A stretch of DNA of 64,000 nt from Terriglobia bacterium (GCA_020073165.1 JAIQFP010000005.1:124001-188000); one strand, 5' to 3'; positions 49,603 through 58,932 are shown, counted from the stretch's first letter. Notes: generated by a model from the sequence alone, not told the origin. Made by a program: numbers and translations.

Positions 49603-50164
49603 TCAGTTCACCTCGCATGTCCAAAGTCAGACCTCATAGCCCGGCCCGAAAAGCCGCCAGACCTTCCCCACCCACAGTTTGCCAAGGATTGGGAGATGCT
49701 ATCGGGCTGGCCGCAAGGCTGTCAATGCAGAACTTACCGGAAGAAAATGACAATGTAGTAATCGATGTTTCACGTAACTCATTGCTAATCCTAAGTAATC
49801 AGAGTAATGTTGATACTATTCAGTAGTTTAGCTATTTACTCTTGTATAAATAACGCAATTCGCTAGCCATGGGAAATTATTACTCTGCTTTTAGAATGAA
49901 CGGTTTAGCTTGAATTCATGGTTTATGCCGTGGAAACAATGACTTACAAGCAATTGGACATGCGGTTTCGCAATCTCGGGACTGGAGCGCGGTGACTTGC
50001 GTAACCTTGGCTGGGTGGCAATCACCCCTAGCGCCTGGGCATGTTGTCGCGGCTTCCTTGGGAGGTTCTTGTTAGAGGTTCTTGTTATTGGAACGTTACT
50101 AACGTCTAGCACGGGTTCGTGGAAAGGAATGCAAAACCGCGTCGCTTTCCGATAGATTGCCCAT
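49603..50164. other. Long intergenic stretch with an AT-rich core
   Basis: The 562-base gap lies between the divergent rlpA and thiD genes. Bases 49741-49920 have about 32 percent GC by direct count, far below the surroundings, and hold repeated TAATC/TAGTA-like patterns. Two short frames (49617-49826 plus and 49891-50112 minus) show no domain; a 25-codon plus-strand frame at about 49918 (MVYAVETMTYKQLDM...) is too short to judge. The stretch may be a promoter region, a small RNA gene or a decayed insertion; none is established. Confidence 0.5.
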
Positions 50165-51013
50165 ATGGGTCACGCGCCACCCGTGGTTCTGACCATTGCC
50201 GGATTCGACCCGTCCTCCGGGGCGGGGATCACGGCGGACATTAAGACGATTGCGGCCCATGGCTGCTATGGAGTGGCCTGCATCAGCGCCCTAACGGTGC
50301 AGTCCACCGCCGGCGTGCGCCGGGTGGAGCCGGTAAGCCCACAACTGGTTACGGAGACGTTGGAGGAGTTGGCGTCGGATGTAGAGATCGCGGCCGTGCA
50401 CATCGGAATGCTGGGGTCGGGCCGGATCGTGCGGGCGGTGGCCGACTTTCTGGCGAAAGAGAAGTTCCCCGAGGTCGTACTGGATCCCATCCTGAAGTCG
50501 TCCTCCGGTGCAAACCTGGTGGACAGTGCGGGAGCCCGGGTGCTGGTGGAAAGGCTCCTCCCCCTAGCCACGGTGGTGACCCCCAATGTGGATGAGGCCT
50601 CGGCGTTGACCGGGCTGGCGGTGACCAACCCGGAGCAGATGCGGGCAGCCGCCGCTAAACTGCACTCCATGGGGGCAGCTGCAGTGGTGGTGACGGGCGG
50701 GCACCTGGAGAAGGCGATCGACCTGCTGAGTTTCACGACCAAGCGTGGTGTGGAGCAGGAAATCTTCAAGTCGGAGCGGCAAAGGTCGAATTCCACTCAC
50801 GGCACCGGATGTGCCTTTGCCACCGCCATGACCTGCCACTTGGCGTTGGGTCGCGGACTACCAGAAGCCGTGCTGCTGGCCAAGGCGTATGTAACCGCGG
50901 CCATCGTCAATGCCCATCCTCTGGGACATGGCATCGGACCGGTCCATCATCTCTACCGCATGCAACAGCAGCGGCGGGCCACCGCGGGGGCGGAACCGGA
51001 GCCGGTGAACTAG
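50165..51013 (+). CDS. thiD: Hydroxymethylpyrimidine/phosphomethylpyrimidine kinase
   Basis: This 282-residue ThiD adds two phosphates to the thiamine pyrimidine. The start VLTIAGFDPSSGAGITADIKTIAAHG and ISALTVQSTAGVRRVEPV are diagnostic, as is the anion hole with the catalytic residues NSTHGTGCAFATAMTCHLALG near 215-235. VVLDPILKSSSGANLVDSAG completes the substrate site. The ATG at 50165 follows the AT-rich stretch; no TPP riboswitch was seen in that gap. The downstream neighbour is on the other strand. Length is typical. Confidence 0.95.
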   Translation: MGHAPPVVLTIAGFDPSSGAGITADIKTIAAHGCYGVACISALTVQSTAGVRRVEPVSPQLVTETLEELASDVEIAAVHIGMLGSGRIVRAVADFLAKEKFPEVVLDPILKSSSGANLVDSAGARVLVERLLPLATVVTPNVDEASALTGLAVTNPEQMRAAAAKLHSMGAAAVVVTGGHLEKAIDLLSFTTKRGVEQEIFKSERQRSNSTHGTGCAFATAMTCHLALGRGLPEAVLLAKAYVTAAIVNAHPLGHGIGPVHHLYRMQQQRRATAGAEPEPVN

Positions 51014-51110
51014 GGAGCTTCGGGGTCTCGGGCGCCTATAAGGGGCGATCGGCGAAATGCAGGAAGAAACTGGGATGGGAGAAGGGGGAGGAGTTCTCAA
51101 TCCCGATTGG

Positions 51111-51539
51111 TTATTTCGCTGATCCGGACGGCCTTCTCAGCAAGAGCCCACCTACGAATGCTGCCACGGCAGCCAGCAGCCATTGGATGCGGTAGATCTG
51201 CACGGCCTGCCATTCCAGCACATTACGCTGGCTGTAGACGAATCCGCAGACAACCGCCGCCAGCGCGCACGCCAAGCCGATCAAGAACGCCAACAGGGAA
51301 GCGGTGGACAGCCCTAGTCCCTGCTTGATGATGTGAAACTCCAGATACTGCGTCCAGCCGCGACCAGGTGCGGTCTGAACCTGGCGAGTTGCGCCACAGG
51401 CATGGCAGAAACGCGCTCCCACCATGAACTCCGTGCCGCAGCTGTCGCAGGCTTCGACCAGGTTAGAGCCGACAGCACTCGCCTGGGCGCCTGGGGGCCG
51501 CCAGAACTCGTGCTGTTGGTTATGTGCAACTTCGGACAT
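51111..51539 (-). CDS. Zinc-ribbon protein with two membrane helices
   Basis: This 142-residue protein starts at the ATG at 51539 with GGAGG nine bases upstream. A zinc ribbon lies at about 32-50 (CDSCGTEFMVGARFCHACG). Two membrane helices are separated by a short charged segment (TASLLAFLIGLACALAAVVCGFVYS at about 78-102 and IQWLLAAVAAFVGGLLL near 118-135). The architecture (ribbon plus pair of helices) is common for unassigned bacterial membrane proteins. It is divergent from the TPR gene at 51834, with about 295 bases between the two starts. No function can be assigned. Confidence 0.75.
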   Translation of the reverse strand: MSEVAHNQQHEFWRPPGAQASAVGSNLVEACDSCGTEFMVGARFCHACGATRQVQTAPGRGWTQYLEFHIIKQGLGLSTASLLAFLIGLACALAAVVCGFVYSQRNVLEWQAVQIYRIQWLLAAVAAFVGGLLLRRPSGSAK

Positions 51540-51833
51540 GGGAACCAACCTCCTGATCCAAGCTCGCAAGCCAGCGGCCAAACTAGGAAACGCCGTTAAC
51601 TCCTTGATAATCCATCCCCTCAGGGCCAGGAATCCGACCGTGCGCCTGGGCTTCAGGCAAGAATTACTCCGTAGGACGGGAAAGATTATCGGTGGCTTGA
51701 TTATAAGAGGGGTTACTGGGGTCCAAGACTGGTTGTGATTGACATTCTTGGTTCGGCGCTTCACAGGAGTGCGTCAGGTACACTGGGGATAGCCACCGTC
51801 AAAGAGAGACTGCGACGCTTGCTCACCCGGCTT

Positions 51834-53057
51834 ATGCGTAGTTGTGTCCTGGTTCTGTGCCTGTCACTGGCTGCGACTGTAGTGGCCGGGGAAGCTCCGC
51901 AGCGGAGCAACGCGACCGGCCTCCCGAGCGGGCAATTGACGTTCCGGCCGCCTGACCCGCTAAACGCTACCGCCTTCGATCACTTCTACAATCTCGACTA
52001 CGACCGGGCTGTGCAGGGGTTCCAGCAGGTGCTGGATCGACACCCCGATGATCCCTTTGCCCTGAATCACCTGCTCACTGCGGTGCTGTTCAGGGAACTG
52101 TATCGCATGGGGTCGCTGGATACGGGGGACTACGCCAACGACAGTTTCATTGGGACGGCACATCGCCCCGCGGATCCCAAGGTGAAGCAGCAGATCAAGG
52201 ACCTGGTAGACCGGGCGGAAAAGCTCGAGGAGAAGCAGCTCGCGGCCAATCCCAATGACGTGGATGCGCTGTATGCCCGGGGAGTGACCCGGGCACAGTT
52301 CGCGACCTACACGGCGCTGATCGAGCGGGCGTGGTTTTCGGCGCTGCGCAACGCTGTCGGTGCGCGCCGGGATCACGAACGGGTACTAGAACTCGCACCC
52401 AGTAACACGGACGCGAAGCTGATCGTGGGCGCTCACAATTACGTGATGGGCAGCTTGCCGTGGGGAGTGAAGATGGCGGTTGCTCTGGTGCGCTTGGGCG
52501 GCAGCAAAGAGAAAGGAATTCAGTATCTGTATGACTCCGCCGACGGAACGGGGGAAACCAGCGTCGATGCCAGGATTGTGCTGATGCTGTTCCTGCGGCG
52601 CGAGCACCGCTACGAAGAAGCGTTGACCATTGCGCGGAGTTTGATCCCGCAGTATCCGCAGAACGTCTTGATGGCCCTAGAAGAAGGGAATCTGCTGCGG
52701 GCCGAGGGGCGCAACCCGGAGGCCGCAGCGGCCTATCGGAGAATCTGGCAGGCGGGGCAGGAAGGGCGCTTTCCCGGCTTGCACTACGAAATGGCGGCAC
52801 TCAGCCTGGGCGATCTGCTGCGCAGCCAGAAGGACTACGCGGGCGCAGCGGCCGCGTATGAGCAAGTGACTGAGGTTGAGCATCCCGACCCGGAATTCCT
52901 GCAGAAGGCCAACCTGGGCGCCGGTGAAATGTACGACCTGCTGCAGAAGCGGGACCTGGCCATTAAGAAATATCAGGCGGTGGTGGCGACCAACGCGAAT
53001 ACTCCCCCGGCGGACACAGCCCGCAAGCGCATGAAGGATGCCTACCGGCAGGAGTAG
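51834..53057 (+). CDS. Secreted TPR protein
   Basis: This protein of about 407 residues has a signal peptide (MRSCVLVLCLSLAATVVAG) when started at ATG 51834; the frame extends upstream to an alternative start at 51735. Several tetratricopeptide-like repeats follow (DHFYNLDYDRAVQGFQQVLDRHPDD, YEEALTIARSLIPQYPQNVL, YAGAAAAYEQVTEVEHPDPEFL). In the middle, VDALYARGVTRAQFATYTALIE and ELAPSNTDAKLIVGAHNYV are unusual for simple TPRs and may be an inserted domain. It probably scaffolds an envelope complex. The zinc-ribbon/PspC protein 54 bases downstream could be cotranscribed. Confidence 0.82.
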   Translation: MRSCVLVLCLSLAATVVAGEAPQRSNATGLPSGQLTFRPPDPLNATAFDHFYNLDYDRAVQGFQQVLDRHPDDPFALNHLLTAVLFRELYRMGSLDTGDYANDSFIGTAHRPADPKVKQQIKDLVDRAEKLEEKQLAANPNDVDALYARGVTRAQFATYTALIERAWFSALRNAVGARRDHERVLELAPSNTDAKLIVGAHNYVMGSLPWGVKMAVALVRLGGSKEKGIQYLYDSADGTGETSVDARIVLMLFLRREHRYEEALTIARSLIPQYPQNVLMALEEGNLLRAEGRNPEAAAAYRRIWQAGQEGRFPGLHYEMAALSLGDLLRSQKDYAGAAAAYEQVTEVEHPDPEFLQKANLGAGEMYDLLQKRDLAIKKYQAVVATNANTPPADTARKRMKDAYRQE

Positions 53058-53111
53058 GGCGAGGGAACTATTGGGGTTGGATCGCCGTATCCCTAACAGG
53101 GGAGAAAAGTC

Positions 53112-53423
53112 ATGTACTGCAACTACTGTGGCAAAGTCATTCAGGACGACGCCAACCTGTGCGCGTATTGCGGAAAGCGAATCGGTGCGGTGATCGCGCG
53201 CAAGCGACTGGTGCGTCCGCGCGCGGGGCGGAAGATCGCCGGCGTGTGTGCGGGTTTCGCCGAATATTTTGACCTCGACGTTACTCTGGTACGGCTGGTA
53301 TGGCTGATCGCTTCGTTGGTGACCGGCATCGGGCTGCTGACTTATCCCATCGCCTGGATCGTGATGCCGGAGGAGCCGTTGCGACTGGCGGAGCCGGCGG
53401 GACAGCCGGTGACCAATCCGTAG
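53112..53423 (+). CDS. Zinc-ribbon plus PspC-domain membrane protein
   Basis: This 103-residue protein has an N-terminal zinc ribbon (MYCNYCGKVIQDDANLCAYC, four Cys) joined to a PspC domain (about 35-95: GRKIAGVCAGFAEYFDLDVTLVRLVWLIASL, ending YPIAWIVMPEEP). PspC domains anchor or sense membrane stress in the phage-shock response, though stand-alone ribbon-PspC fusions are common and their role is less clear. A GGGGAG site is near the ATG. It lies between the TPR protein and an alpha/beta hydrolase, all on the plus strand. No PspA or PspB is in the window. Confidence 0.9.
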   Translation: MYCNYCGKVIQDDANLCAYCGKRIGAVIARKRLVRPRAGRKIAGVCAGFAEYFDLDVTLVRLVWLIASLVTGIGLLTYPIAWIVMPEEPLRLAEPAGQPVTNP

Positions 53424-53543
53424 GAACTTGCGGGCAGGAAAAAACTTCAAACCGCAGGTTGCGCTGAGAAAGGCCACCGAGGCCGCGGCATTTCCAGTGA
53501 AACGCTGCGGTTTAAGATTTCGCGCTTCAGCTAGAATCCCGAG

Positions 53544-54341
53544 ATGCCCCGAGTCCAGAGTGGTGACGCAGAGATCGCCTACGAGGTTCTGGGCAACGGT
53601 CCCCCGGTGGTCCTGCTCCACCCTTTTCCTGCGAACCACGAGTTATGGCTTCCGGCAACGCAGGCCCTGACGTCGCACTACCGTGTAATTCTTCCCGACC
53701 TGCGCGGTCACGGCGATTCGGGCGTGGGCGAGGGGCCAGCCACGATGTCGAAGCACGCCGCCGACCTCGCTCGTATTCTCGATCATACCCAAGTGCCGCG
53801 AACGGTATTTGCAGGCGTGTCCATCGGGGGCTACGTGCTGTTTGAATTTTGGCGGCGCTATCGCGGCCGCGTGACCAGCCTCATCCTGTGCAACGCCAAA
53901 GCCCAGGCCGATACCGCCGAAGGGCGCGCCGGCCGACTGCAGGCCGCGGCCGATGTGTTGGAGCGCGGCACCGAGCCATTCATCGACAGCATGCTGCCCA
54001 AGCTGATGGGAAAGACCACGCACGCGACCCGTCCAGACTTGGTGGACGGGGCGCGTCAAATGATGCGGAAAATGTCGCCCGAGGACATCGCCATGGTTCA
54101 GCGTGGCATGGCGGAGCGGCCGGATTCACTTCCTACCCTGAAAACGATCACTGTGCCGACATTGCTGATGACCGGCGATGAAGATGTCCTCACCGGCGTG
54201 GCCGATGCGGAGCTGATGCACCAGAACATTCCCGGCAGCCAGATGAAGGTGATCGCCCGCGCAGGACACTACTCAGTCTGGGAGCAGTCGGAGGAAGCCG
54301 GCAAACTGGTGCGACAGTTTCTGGACGCCGTCGTCCAATGA
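53544..54341 (+). CDS. Alpha/beta-fold hydrolase
   Basis: The 265 residues are typical for a single-domain alpha/beta hydrolase. The oxyanion-side motif is VVLLHPFPANHELW. The nucleophile Ser lies in FAGVSIGGYVLFEFW (about 92-106), the acid Asp in LLMTGDEDVLTGV and the His in ARAGHYSVWEQ, giving a complete triad. DLRGHGDSGVGEG is the usual strand before the nucleophile. The substrate cannot be told; candidates are esters or lactones. It is followed 77 bases later by a small conserved hypothetical gene. Confidence 0.92.
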   Translation: MPRVQSGDAEIAYEVLGNGPPVVLLHPFPANHELWLPATQALTSHYRVILPDLRGHGDSGVGEGPATMSKHAADLARILDHTQVPRTVFAGVSIGGYVLFEFWRRYRGRVTSLILCNAKAQADTAEGRAGRLQAAADVLERGTEPFIDSMLPKLMGKTTHATRPDLVDGARQMMRKMSPEDIAMVQRGMAERPDSLPTLKTITVPTLLMTGDEDVLTGVADAELMHQNIPGSQMKVIARAGHYSVWEQSEEAGKLVRQFLDAVVQ

Positions 54342-54418
54342 GAACTGAGGACCGGGGACTGCCGAGCATCAAGAATCAAGGATTGCCTAAAACCGCTCTT
54401 TGCTACAATTCTCTGGTC

Positions 54419-54826
54419 ATGATTGACACCTTCCTGGTTCCCGAAAAAACCGTGGTCAACGCGAAGGGTGATGGCGCAGCGGTGGACGTGAGCGGCGCTG
54501 CGGCCAGAGTGTTTCTGCTGACCCTGAACATCACCAGCATCGTTGAGCAAGAGTCGCTGGACGTGAGTGTTCAGGGTTCGGCGGATGGCGCAGCGTGGTC
54601 TGCCAAACCGATTGCGAGTTTCCCGCAGAAGTTTTATCGGGGGCAGCACCCGCTGCTGCTCGATCTCAGCGGGCATGCGGACGTCAAGTTCGTGCGGGCG
54701 CATTGGGAGGTCGGGCGCTGGGGCCGCGGAACGGAGACCCCCATGTTTGAGTTCTACGTCACCATGAAGGAAGTCCCGGCGGAGATTCTGAAAGAAGCAG
54801 CGGCGGAAGCGAAGGCGCTGGCGTAG
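54419..54826 (+). CDS. Conserved hypothetical beta-rich protein
   Basis: This 135-residue protein starts at the ATG at 54419 (MIDTFLVPEKTVVNAKG). The sequence is beta-strand rich without a signal peptide: AARVFLLTLNITSIVEQESLDVSVQGSADGAAWS, then FVRAHWEVGRWGRGTETPMFEFYV, and a helical tail (AEILKEAAAEAKAL). The DVSVQGSADGAAW phrase resembles the repeating strands of carbohydrate-binding or phage-baseplate-like beta sandwiches, but no family is recognised with confidence. It lies between a hydrolase and aroA. The function is unknown. Confidence 0.75.
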   Translation: MIDTFLVPEKTVVNAKGDGAAVDVSGAAARVFLLTLNITSIVEQESLDVSVQGSADGAAWSAKPIASFPQKFYRGQHPLLLDLSGHADVKFVRAHWEVGRWGRGTETPMFEFYVTMKEVPAEILKEAAAEAKALA

Positions 54827-54833
54827 GGATTCG

Positions 54834-54907
54834 TGATTTTTGATTGTTGATTGAACAACCTCTCGCTATAAATCCCTGCCCGGATGTAATTCAACAATCA
54901 AGAATCA
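54834..54907. repeat. Inverted repeat upstream of aroA
   Basis: TGATTTTTGATTGTTGA (54834-54850) pairs with TCAACAATCAAGAATCA (54891-54907) with one mismatch, across a 40-base loop, immediately before aroA. It may be a cis-element for aroA or a member of a dispersed TTGATTGTTGA repeat family. Confidence 0.65.
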
Positions 54908-54917
54908 GCGATCAACA

Positions 54918-56210
54918 ATGACCGAGAGTCTCACTGCCGTGGTGTGCCCGTGCCGGAACATCGCGGGATCGCTGCGTTTGCCGGGGGACAAATCCATTTC
55001 GCATCGCTATGCGATGCTGGCGGCCATCGCCGAAGGCAGCACGCGGCTGGAGAATTTCTCCACCGGGGCAGATTGCTCCAGTACCCTCGGCTGCCTGAAG
55101 GCGTTGGGTGCGGAATGGGAACGTCAGGGGACCACAGTAGTGATTCGCGGTTGTGGCCCGGACTTGCGAGCCGCCAAAGCAGCCCTGGATTGCGGCAACT
55201 CCGGGTCCACGATGCGCATGCTGTGCGGGATCCTGGCGGGGCAGGAATTCAGCACCGAGCTCACCGGGGACGAGTCGCTTTCCCGTCGGCCGATGGCGCG
55301 TGTCATCACCCCGCTGGCAGCCATGGGCGCCAGCATCACTGCTGGTGAGAACGGACGGCCTCCGTTGCGCATCACCGGGGGCTCACTCAAAGCGATCGAT
55401 TACAAGATGCCGGTAGCCAGCGCGCAGGTGAAATCCGCAGTGCTGTTTGCCGGGTTGTTTGCCGATGGCGAGACGCGAGTGGAGGAACCGGTGCGCACTC
55501 GCGACCACGGAGAACTGGCGCTGCGGGCGTTCGGCGCGGAGGTCAAGCGACAGGGTAACGTAGCGCAGATCGTGGGCGGGCAGAAGTTGCATGGCATCGA
55601 AGCACACGTTCCAGGCGACATCTCCAGCGCGGCGTTTTTCCTGTGTGCCGCCGCACTGTTCCCCGGCTCGCAACTGGTGATCGACGGGCTGCTGCTGAAT
55701 CCCACCCGGGCGCGACTGCTGGACGTGCTGGTTGCCATGGGTACCCACATTTCCGTGACGCAAGTCGAAGAACAACACGGCGAACTGGTAGGCACCGTGC
55801 AGGTGGAAGGCGGCGAACTGGGTGGGACGACGATCTCCGGAGCCGATACCGCCGCGCTGATTGACGAGATTCCCGTGCTGGCGGCGATTGCACCCTATAG
55901 CAGGGAGGGCATCGAGATCCGTGACGCGCGGGAGTTGCGGGTCAAAGAGTCTGACCGGATCGCGGCGCTGGCGGTGAACCTGCGGGGGATGGGGGCGCAG
56001 GTCGAGGAGCGCGAGGACGGGCTGAAGATTCCCGGCGGGCAAAAGCTGCACGGAGCGGAAATCAATTCCTTTGGCGATCATCGCATCGCCATGGCATTTG
56101 CGGTGGCTGCACTACGGGCGACGGGGGAGACCAGCATCCAAAAAGCGGATGCGGCGGTGATTTCCTATCCGGGGTTCTTTGAGGCGCTGGAGAGCGCGGT
56201 GAAGCGGTAA
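54918..56210 (+). CDS. aroA: 3-phosphoshikimate 1-carboxyvinyltransferase (EPSP synthase)
   Basis: This 430-residue enzyme joins shikimate-3-phosphate and PEP in aromatic amino acid synthesis. Conserved blocks are LPGDKSISHRYAMLAAIAEGSTRLENF, LDCGNSGSTMRMLCGILAGQ, RRPMARVITPLAAMGA, RELRVKESDRIAALAVNL and FGDHRIAMAFAVAAL. These are the two-domain active site residues in family order. The ATG at 54918 lies 11 bases after the inverted repeat. It is followed, convergently, by the FG-GAP gene. Length and motif spacing are standard. Confidence 0.96.
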   Translation: MTESLTAVVCPCRNIAGSLRLPGDKSISHRYAMLAAIAEGSTRLENFSTGADCSSTLGCLKALGAEWERQGTTVVIRGCGPDLRAAKAALDCGNSGSTMRMLCGILAGQEFSTELTGDESLSRRPMARVITPLAAMGASITAGENGRPPLRITGGSLKAIDYKMPVASAQVKSAVLFAGLFADGETRVEEPVRTRDHGELALRAFGAEVKRQGNVAQIVGGQKLHGIEAHVPGDISSAAFFLCAAALFPGSQLVIDGLLLNPTRARLLDVLVAMGTHISVTQVEEQHGELVGTVQVEGGELGGTTISGADTAALIDEIPVLAAIAPYSREGIEIRDARELRVKESDRIAALAVNLRGMGAQVEEREDGLKIPGGQKLHGAEINSFGDHRIAMAFAVAALRATGETSIQKADAAVISYPGFFEALESAVKR

Positions 56211-56237
56211 GCCCTGGTATTCAGCACCATCTGCACT

Positions 56238-58676
56238 TCACCGCGCCACTCTTTGGTTGAGCGGTGGCGCGTGATTAGGGTTGAAGTGGCTGTCGCCGGA
56301 GTAAGTCGCGGTGATCCGGTGTTTGCCTGCACTGAGTGATGAGGTAATAAAGTGCGCGCGATCCTCCCGCAGTGTCAGCGTGGCCAGAACCGTGAGGCCG
56401 TCCTTCAAGGTGACTGTGCCGCTGGGCATAGGTTGAGCCGGCAAACTCGCGGTCACCGAAACCACAAAGGTCACGGCCTGGCCCTGCTTGGAAGGATTCG
56501 GCGAACTAGTCAGCTTGATGAAGCTTCCGCCGGTGTTGAGCAGGACGCTTACCCCGCCAGTCGTTCCCGCGATATCCGGGGCGCCGTCATGGTTGAAGTC
56601 GTCTACCACCAGTGTGCTCGAGTAACTTTCCACTGCGTAATCAACTGCCGATTGGAAGGTTCCGTCGCCGTGGCCTATTAGGACGCTGACTGCAGCAAGC
56701 GTGCCCAAAGCCAAGTCTAACTTGCCATCGCCGTTAAAGTCTCCCGTGGCGATTGAGACTGCAATTCCTGTCGGATATACGACAGGGGCTTGAAACGTGC
56801 CATCGCCATTGCCCAGCAAGACAGCTGCGCCGCTATCCGTCACCACCGCCATGTCCAGCTTGCCATCTGCGTTGAAATCGCCAACGGCGATCTTGTAAGG
56901 ATTATTACCTGCGGTGGCGTCCATATACGCTTGGAAGGTTCCGTCGCCGTTCCCCAGAAGTATGCTTACGGTCGTGCCGGGTGTCCCATACCCAAAATTG
57001 GAAACCGCCAAGTCGAGCTTCCCATCGCCATTGAAATCCGCTATCGCAACGTATGCCGGATTAAATCCGGCATCGAATGCGACCGGCGACTGGAAGGAGC
57101 CGTCACCCTGGCCGAGCAGTATGCTGACCGTGCCGTTGCCAGTCTGCATCCCATTGGCGACCGCGAGGTCTAACTTTCCATCTCGATTCAGGTCGCCCAC
57201 CGCTGCGGACTCAGGGCTGCTTCCTGCCGGATAACTAAGCTCTGTCTGAAATGTCCCGTCGCCATTGCCCAGCAGGATGCTTACCGTATCCCCGTCGAGA
57301 TTCGCCGTCACCAGGTCCTGTTTGCCATCGCGATTGAAGTCTGCCACCGCCACTGACTGGGCCTTACTTCCCGCCTCGTAATCGACGCTCTTCTGAAAGG
57401 TGCCATCGCCGTTGCCGAGGAGTACGCTCGCGCTTGCAGAACTGGCGGGGTTGGAGGTCACCAGGTCAGGCTTGCCGTCCAAGTTGAAGTCGCCTGCCGC
57501 CAAGCCGAAAGCATAGCTGTCTGACGCAGTCGGATAGTCGGCCTGAGCCAGGAACGTGCCGTTGCCATTGCCCAGCAGCACGCTCACCGACATGCTCCGT
57601 GCGTTGGCTACTGCCAAGTCCAGCTTGCCATCGGCGTTGAGATCGGCGGCGGCTATCGAGTAGGGGACGTGTCCTACTCCGTAGTCCATGGGTGGCTGGA
57701 AGGTGCCGTCGCCATTACCGGAAAATATGCTCACCGTGGTGCCGCCGCGATAGAAACCGGAATCGGCGACCGCCAGGTCGGGTTTCGCGTCGCCATTGAA
57801 GTCGCCGACTGCTACCCAGGCCGGACCGGACTGCACCCCGGGACTGACGTACGTGGGCGGCTGAAAGGTGCCATCGCCGTTGCCGAAGTGCAGAGCCACC
57901 GCACTGCCCGTGAAGTTTGCTACAACCAGATCGAGTTTGCCGTCACCATTCAGATCCGCAGCGCCGACAAAGACCGGAGTTTGGCCGGTGAAATACGAAA
58001 CTTGCTGGTTGAAGGTACCATCGCCCTTCCCAAGAAGAACGCTAATGCTGTTGCTGTCCTCTCCCGCTACCGCCAGATCTTGAATGTTGTCGCCGTTGAA
58101 GTCTGCGATGGCGACCGAGCCGGAGCCGGCACCCGTGGCGTAATCAACGTGCGGCTGAAATGTGCCGTCACCGTTGCCCAACAGGATGCTCACGGCGGCA
58201 GTGAGTTCGTCGGCCACCGCAAGGTCAGGGATGCCATCACGATTGAAATCGCCGGCCGCCACTCCGCCGGGCTGGTGGCCAACGGGATAGTCGACATGCG
58301 ACTGGAATGTGCCGTCGCCGTTGCCCAAGAGAATGCTTACTGTATTGCCCAGTTCATTAACCGATACCAGATCGAGCTTGCCGTCACGATTGAAATCGCC
58401 GACTGCCGCCAAGTCGGGCCCCTTCCCAGTCGCGTAGTCCATGTGCGCCTGGAAAGCGCCATCCCCATTGCCAAGGAGAACGCTGACCGTACTGCTGATG
58501 TTGTTGGCCACTACGAGATCGGGGATGCTATCGGCATTGACGTCTGCCATGACCACCGAGTGAGGCTGCGTCCCGGCGGTGTATTGCGGCGCCTCCAGAA
58601 ACTCGTTCTGCGCGGCAGCGAATGTCAGCAGTGAAATCGAAGCCAGCAAAGGGCCCCAAAGGTGGGTTGACTTCAT
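56238..58676 (-). CDS. Secreted FG-GAP/VCBS repeat protein with C-terminal Ig-like domain
   Basis: This 812-residue protein has a signal peptide (about 1-22, LLASISLLTFAAAQ). Thirteen to fourteen VCBS/FG-GAP repeats follow, each about 45-60 residues with the phrase DFNRDGKLDL and LLGNGDGTF; the Asp-rich loops bind calcium, as in integrin beta-propellers. The final 90 residues form an Ig-like domain (SPNPSKQGQAVTFVVSVTAS, GTVTLKDGLTVLATLTL, ITATYSGDSHFNPN). It is probably an exported adhesin or extracellular binding protein. The repeat DNA is itself highly periodic, which is why many antisense frames appear here. No LPXTG or PEP-CTERM sorting signal is visible at the C-terminus. Confidence 0.92.
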   Translation of the reverse strand: MKSTHLWGPLLASISLLTFAAAQNEFLEAPQYTAGTQPHSVVMADVNADSIPDLVVANNISSTVSVLLGNGDGAFQAHMDYATGKGPDLAAVGDFNRDGKLDLVSVNELGNTVSILLGNGDGTFQSHVDYPVGHQPGGVAAGDFNRDGIPDLAVADELTAAVSILLGNGDGTFQPHVDYATGAGSGSVAIADFNGDNIQDLAVAGEDSNSISVLLGKGDGTFNQQVSYFTGQTPVFVGAADLNGDGKLDLVVANFTGSAVALHFGNGDGTFQPPTYVSPGVQSGPAWVAVGDFNGDAKPDLAVADSGFYRGGTTVSIFSGNGDGTFQPPMDYGVGHVPYSIAAADLNADGKLDLAVANARSMSVSVLLGNGNGTFLAQADYPTASDSYAFGLAAGDFNLDGKPDLVTSNPASSASASVLLGNGDGTFQKSVDYEAGSKAQSVAVADFNRDGKQDLVTANLDGDTVSILLGNGDGTFQTELSYPAGSSPESAAVGDLNRDGKLDLAVANGMQTGNGTVSILLGQGDGSFQSPVAFDAGFNPAYVAIADFNGDGKLDLAVSNFGYGTPGTTVSILLGNGDGTFQAYMDATAGNNPYKIAVGDFNADGKLDMAVVTDSGAAVLLGNGDGTFQAPVVYPTGIAVSIATGDFNGDGKLDLALGTLAAVSVLIGHGDGTFQSAVDYAVESYSSTLVVDDFNHDGAPDIAGTTGGVSVLLNTGGSFIKLTSSPNPSKQGQAVTFVVSVTASLPAQPMPSGTVTLKDGLTVLATLTLREDRAHFITSSLSAGKHRITATYSGDSHFNPNHAPPLNQRVAR

Positions 58677-58932
58677 GGCGACATCTCCTTCGGTTGGGCT
58701 CGAACGGCCCGCCGGCCAAGGCTGTCGCGAAAGATTAGCTCAATCTTGGGAGGATGTCACGGCCTGATGTCGTGAGCAGCCCAACACTCGGTGCCCCGCG
58801 TTGGCGCAACCAGGCACAGACGACACGGAGAAAAACCCAGTTTATCGATCACGGAATGACCACCGCCTCGGCCCACGACCCGAGACCTGTGACGCCTTTC
58901 TCTGTGTCTCTGCGCCTCTGTGGTGAGATCCG

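Noticed and set aside
49603-50164. TPP riboswitch before thiD
   Set aside because: The conserved CTGAGA and ACCTGATC-like elements are not present in the gap.
56300-58600. CRISPR-like periodicity
   Set aside because: The period corresponds to coding repeats of about 45-60 residues in one reading frame, not 28-40 base repeats with unique spacers.
57669-58634. Plus-strand open frame over the FG-GAP repeats
   Set aside because: Periodic antisense frame caused by the repeat DNA of the secreted protein.
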